Assembly (NCBI GenBank): GCA_023266715.1
Contig: JAHFPK010000120.1
Location: 1 to 7,954 of the forward strand
DNA: 7,954 nt
Direction of reading: 5' to 3'
DNA from: Hyphomicrobiales bacterium
Lineage (GTDB): Bacteria > Pseudomonadota > Alphaproteobacteria > Rhizobiales > Aestuariivirgaceae
Shown here: positions 5,878 through 7,954 of the stretch, piece after piece
How the letters are laid out: every line of letters starts with the position of its first letter
Position numbering within the stretch: position 1 is the first letter of the stretch
Program-made: the position numbers and the translations under genes
Notes under the pieces: model-generated
What the model saw: the letters and a program-made list of their open reading frames with translations, nothing else
Databases searched by the model: none
Told to the model about the DNA's origin: nothing

Positions 5878-6356
5878 GCCTTTTCCTTGAAGACATAGAT
5901 GAAGGCCTGTCAGTTGATCTCGGCAGCTATCATTTCACCCGGGAAAATATTCTGAGATTTGCGCGGAAATATGATCCGCAACCCTTTCACTTGAGCGATG
6001 AAGGGGGTTTTCGCGGCCCTTTTGGCGGGCTTTCCGCCAGCGGCTGGCACACGGCTGCGGGTTGGATGAAGTGTTTTGTGGCCACGAATGATGCGGCGCG
6101 GGCGAAATTGCTGGCTGCTGGCAAAACCTCGCCGGAGGTCGGCCCCGGTCCAGGATTCACAAATCTCAAATGGCTTAAACCGGTCTATCCCGGCGATACG
6201 GTTCGCTATTCCAGCAGAGTAACCGGGAAACGCGAGTTGGCATCGCGGCCCCAATGGGGTCTCGTGTTTTCAATGAATGAAGGGTTCAATCAGAAGGACG
6301 AACTGGTGTTCAGCTTTGAGGGCAAGGTTTTCACGGCGCGCCTACCTTCACCCTGA
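5871..6356 (+). CDS. MaoC-family (hot-dog fold) dehydratase-like protein, second copy
   Basis: A 161-residue paralogue of the preceding gene. It has the same layout: 'FARKYDPQPFHLSDEGG' (30-46) with Asp35 and His40, 'GPFGGLSASGWHTAAGWMK' (49-67), and 'LKWLKPVYPGDTVRYSSRVT'. It is slightly longer because of an insert rich in Gly and Pro near 'SPEVGPGPGFTN'. The hydratase residues are intact in both copies, so neither looks like a dead partner. The gene overlaps its neighbour by seven bases and lacks a clear ribosome binding site, which supports coupled translation. Its last codons and stop (CCTTCACCCTGA, 6345-6356) lie inside the left edge of the intergenic repeat, suggesting that the repeat supplied or replaced the natural C-terminus. 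Confidence 0.9.
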   Translation: MLGLFLEDIDEGLSVDLGSYHFTRENILRFARKYDPQPFHLSDEGGFRGPFGGLSASGWHTAAGWMKCFVATNDAARAKLLAAGKTSPEVGPGPGFTNLKWLKPVYPGDTVRYSSRVTGKRELASRPQWGLVFSMNEGFNQKDELVFSFEGKVFTARLPSP

Positions 6357-6451
6357 GGTGCAAGCAACACGAGTCTCGAAGGGCTGGTCAATGCGGATAA
6401 AGGTGCTTCGAGGCTCACGGGCTTTGCCCGCGAGCACCTTAGCATGAGGGG
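6345..6451 (+). repeat. Palindromic intergenic repeat, copy A (left of GIY-YIG gene)
   Basis: This stretch shares with 6773-6874 a CTTCACCCTG/CCTCACCCTG left end, CTCGAAGGGCTGGT (6375-6388), and a 51-base core at 6401-6451. The core agrees with copy B at 49 of 51 positions by my alignment. The core folds as AGGTG...CACCT outside and CTCaCGGGC-TTT-GCCCGcGAG inside, and ends in AGCATGAGGGG. Elements of this form, with CTCGAAG and CAGCATGAGG signatures, are dispersed in many alphaproteobacterial genomes. Confidence 0.8.
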
Positions 6452-6469
6452 GTGGTGAGTGAGAGCCAA

Positions 6470-6772
6470 ATGAGCGGTGCTTGGGTATACATACTTCGCT
6501 GTGCTGACGGCAGTTACTACACCGGCTTGACGAAACAAGCGGAGCCGGAGGCACGTGAATGGGAGCACAATGAAGGAACCTATGAGGATTCCTACACGTC
6601 AACAAGGCGCCCCGTGAAACTTGTTTATGCCGAGAATTTTGAACTGGTCGTAGATGCGATAGCTGCAGAACGTCGGATTAAAGGCTGGTCGCGGCGCAAG
6701 AAGGAAGCCTTGATGGCTGGTGACTGGCAGAAATTAGTCGCGCTGTCGAAGAGGCGGGGTGGAAAATCTTAG
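6470..6772 (+). CDS. GIY-YIG nuclease family protein
   Basis: A 100-residue stand-alone GIY-YIG domain, the fold used by UvrC and homing endonucleases to cut DNA. The GIY-like strand is 'WVYILRCADG' (5-14), the YIG-like strand is 'YYTGLT' (16-21), the conserved Arg is in 'EPEAREWEHNEG' (Arg29, His33, Asn34), and the metal-binding Glu is Glu67 in 'AIAAERRIKGWSR'. All main catalytic positions appear to be kept. A basic tail (KRRGGKS) could bind DNA. The ATG at 6470 is chosen over the in-frame GTG at 6452 because the family starts with 'M(S)..WVYIL' and GAGAG lies four bases upstream; the GTG falls just after the repeat. The gene fills exactly the space between two copies of the repeat and converges on apt. 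The cellular role of these small proteins is not known. Confidence 0.88.
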   Translation: MSGAWVYILRCADGSYYTGLTKQAEPEAREWEHNEGTYEDSYTSTRRPVKLVYAENFELVVDAIAAERRIKGWSRRKKEALMAGDWQKLVALSKRRGGKS

Positions 6773-6874
6773 TCCCTCACCCTGTGCCGCGAAGCGGCCT
6801 CGAAGGGCTGGTGGCCATGGAGCAGGTGCTTCGAGGCTCACTGGCTTTGCCCGCGAGCACCTCAGCATGAGGGG
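6773..6874 (+). repeat. Palindromic intergenic repeat, copy B (right of GIY-YIG gene)
   Basis: Begins directly after the GIY-YIG stop codon. It contains a small hairpin, GCCGC-GAA-GCGGC (6786-6798), then CTCGAAGGGCTGGT (6799-6812) and the 51-base core (6824-6874) that differs from copy A by two substitutions. Here the end reads CCTCA-GCA-TGAGG (6860-6872), a perfect small hairpin that is broken by one base in copy A. It lies between the converging GIY-YIG and apt genes and could help to end both transcripts, though there is no T-run. Confidence 0.8.
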
Positions 6875-6883
6875 AAACGATGA

Positions 6884-7429
6884 TCAGTGCCCCTCGAAGG
6901 ATACAAGCGTGTGAACCTTCACATTTTTAGATCTGAGCTTTGCAGCTCCACCTAACTCCGGCAGGTCAATTACGAAAGCAGCGGCCACGACTTCGCCGCC
7001 GGATTTCCGGATGAGGTCGATTGCCGCTCCCGCGGTTCCGCCCGTAGCGATGAGATCATCAATCAACAGGATGCGGTCATCTTGCTTGATGGCATCGGCG
7101 TGAATTTCAATGGTATCAACGCCGTATTCGAGGGCGTATTCCTGGCCAATGGTGCGCGACGGCAGCTTGCCTTTCTTGCGAATGGGAATGAAGCCACGAC
7201 CCAGGCTTGCAGCAACGGCACCACCCAGGATGAAGCCACGCGCTTCAATTCCCGCCACATAATCAATGTCGCCGCGCAGGAAAGGCCAGACGAGTTCATC
7301 AATGGTGGCGCGAAAGCCGTGGAGATCGGCCAGCAGGGTGGTGATGTCACGAAACATGATGCCGGGTTTTGGGTAATCGGGGATGGTGCGGATATAGCGC
7401 TTGATATCAAAGCCGTTTCGCAGGTCCAT
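6884..7429 (-). CDS. apt: Adenine phosphoribosyltransferase
   Basis: Converts adenine plus PRPP to AMP and pyrophosphate in purine salvage. The 181-residue length is normal. Visible blocks are 'IRTIPDYPKPGIMFRDITTL' (13-32), 'GIEARGFILGGAVA' (60-73), the flexible loop 'RKKGKLPS' (84-91), 'YALEYG' (98-103), and the PRPP-binding motif 'RILLIDDLIATGGTAGAA' (119-136) with Asp124-Asp125. The C-terminal 'VHTLVSFEGH' fits the family. The ATG at 7429 has AAAGGA (7443-7438) nine or so bases upstream, and that site overlaps the TAA of hemF, so the two genes form an operon with a 12-base gap. The partner haem gene is not part of the same pathway; shared housekeeping expression is the simplest reading. 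Confidence 0.97.
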   Translation of the reverse strand: MDLRNGFDIKRYIRTIPDYPKPGIMFRDITTLLADLHGFRATIDELVWPFLRGDIDYVAGIEARGFILGGAVAASLGRGFIPIRKKGKLPSRTIGQEYALEYGVDTIEIHADAIKQDDRILLIDDLIATGGTAGAAIDLIRKSGGEVVAAAFVIDLPELGGAAKLRSKNVKVHTLVSFEGH

Positions 7430-7441
7430 TGCTCAATTCCT

Positions 7442-7954
7442 TTAAGGCCATTTCACCGTGGGTGGCATGGAAGAAAGTATCGAATCCACATTGCCGCCGG
7501 TTTTCAAACCAAACAAGGTGCCGCGATCATAGAGCAGATTGAACTCAACATAGCGCCCGCGGCGGATGAGTTGTTCTTCGCGGTCAGCCTCGGTCCAAGG
7601 CGTGTGCATGTTCCGCCGCACGATTTCCGGGAAAGTGTTTAGAAATGTGGTTCCAACGGTCTTGACGAAGGCCAGGTCGGCATCGAAATTTTCTGAATTG
7701 AGATAATCGAAGAATATTCCGCCAATGCCGCGTGGTTCCTGGCGGTGGGGGAGATAGAAATATTCGTCACACCATTTCCTATATTTTTCATAGTCGGCAA
7801 CCGAATGGGCGCTGCATGCGGCTTTGAAGGCGGTGTGAAAGCTCTTTGTGTCCGCGTCTTCCTGATTGCGCCTGCGATCCAGAACCGGTGTCAAGTCAGC
7901 ACCGCCGCCAAACCAAGACTTTGATGTCACGACATAACGCGTGTTCAGGTGAAC
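7442..7954 (-). CDS. hemF: Oxygen-dependent coproporphyrinogen III oxidase (partial, N-terminus outside window)
   Basis: The C-terminal 170 residues of HemF, which decarboxylates coproporphyrinogen III to protoporphyrinogen IX using O2 in haem synthesis. The visible part begins 'VHLNTRYVVTSKSWFGGGAD', followed by LTPVL, the substrate-binding region of the family. It then has 'YEKYRKWCDEYFYLPHRQEP', 'RGIGGIFFDYLN', and the signature 'RRGRYVEFNLLYDRGTLFGL' leading to 'KTGGNVDSILSSMPPTVKWP' at the C-terminus. The frame stays open to the right edge; a GTG at 7930 in this frame is an internal Val, not a start. The family is about 300 residues, so roughly 130 are missing. Its presence indicates an organism that makes haem aerobically. 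It precedes apt in an operon. Confidence 0.96.
   Translation of the reverse strand, partial: VHLNTRYVVTSKSWFGGGADLTPVLDRRRNQEDADTKSFHTAFKAACSAHSVADYEKYRKWCDEYFYLPHRQEPRGIGGIFFDYLNSENFDADLAFVKTVGTTFLNTFPEIVRRNMHTPWTEADREEQLIRRGRYVEFNLLYDRGTLFGLKTGGNVDSILSSMPPTVKWP

Noticed and set aside
6345..6874. CRISPR array from the repeated sequences
   Set aside because: Only two copies about 400 bases apart with a protein gene between; the repeats are long imperfect palindromes, not short regularly spaced units.

Overview
This window looks like a chromosomal segment of an alphaproteobacterium, probably of the Hyphomicrobiales or a neighbouring order. The reasons are the gene order rplY-pth-ychF-(MaoC)-(MaoC), the L25/CTC protein with a long Ala/Pro/Lys tail, an oxygen-dependent HemF next to apt, and palindromic 'CTCGAAG...CAGCATGAGG' intergenic repeats. 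No species can be named from the sequence alone.

Left part (1-1793, minus strand) is accessory DNA. It holds an overlapping gene pair recognisable as mobile mystery protein A (an Xre-type helix-turn-helix protein) and mobile mystery protein B (a Fic-domain protein, cut by the left edge inside its catalytic motif). An AT-rich upstream region carries a candidate promoter and a perfect 7+7 inverted repeat that looks like an operator. Upstream of that lies an unrecognised 264-residue gene. No integrase, transposase or attachment site is visible, so the borders of the accessory block are unknown.

Middle part (2003-6356) is housekeeping. A small FMN-binding protein of the pyridoxamine 5'-phosphate oxidase superfamily reads leftwards. 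A 455-base divergent intergenic region holds a perfect 30-base palindrome (orphan operator candidate) and a TTGCAA-N17-TATACC promoter. A tightly packed plus-strand series follows: ribosomal protein L25, peptidyl-tRNA hydrolase, the ribosome-associated ATPase YchF, and two tandem MaoC-fold (hot-dog) proteins. The first three serve translation. The MaoC pair presumably acts on acyl-CoA-type substrates and seems to be coupled by position only.

Right part (6345-7954): a GIY-YIG nuclease-family gene sits exactly between two direct copies of a palindromic repeat. It faces a minus-strand hemF-apt operon (haem synthesis and adenine salvage), whose hemF is cut by the right edge.

The items most worth a second look are the Fic/HTH pair with its unusual Asn in the Fic motif, the unknown gene next to it, the orphan 30-base palindrome, and the repeat-flanked GIY-YIG gene, which could be a small mobile or repeat-maintaining unit.
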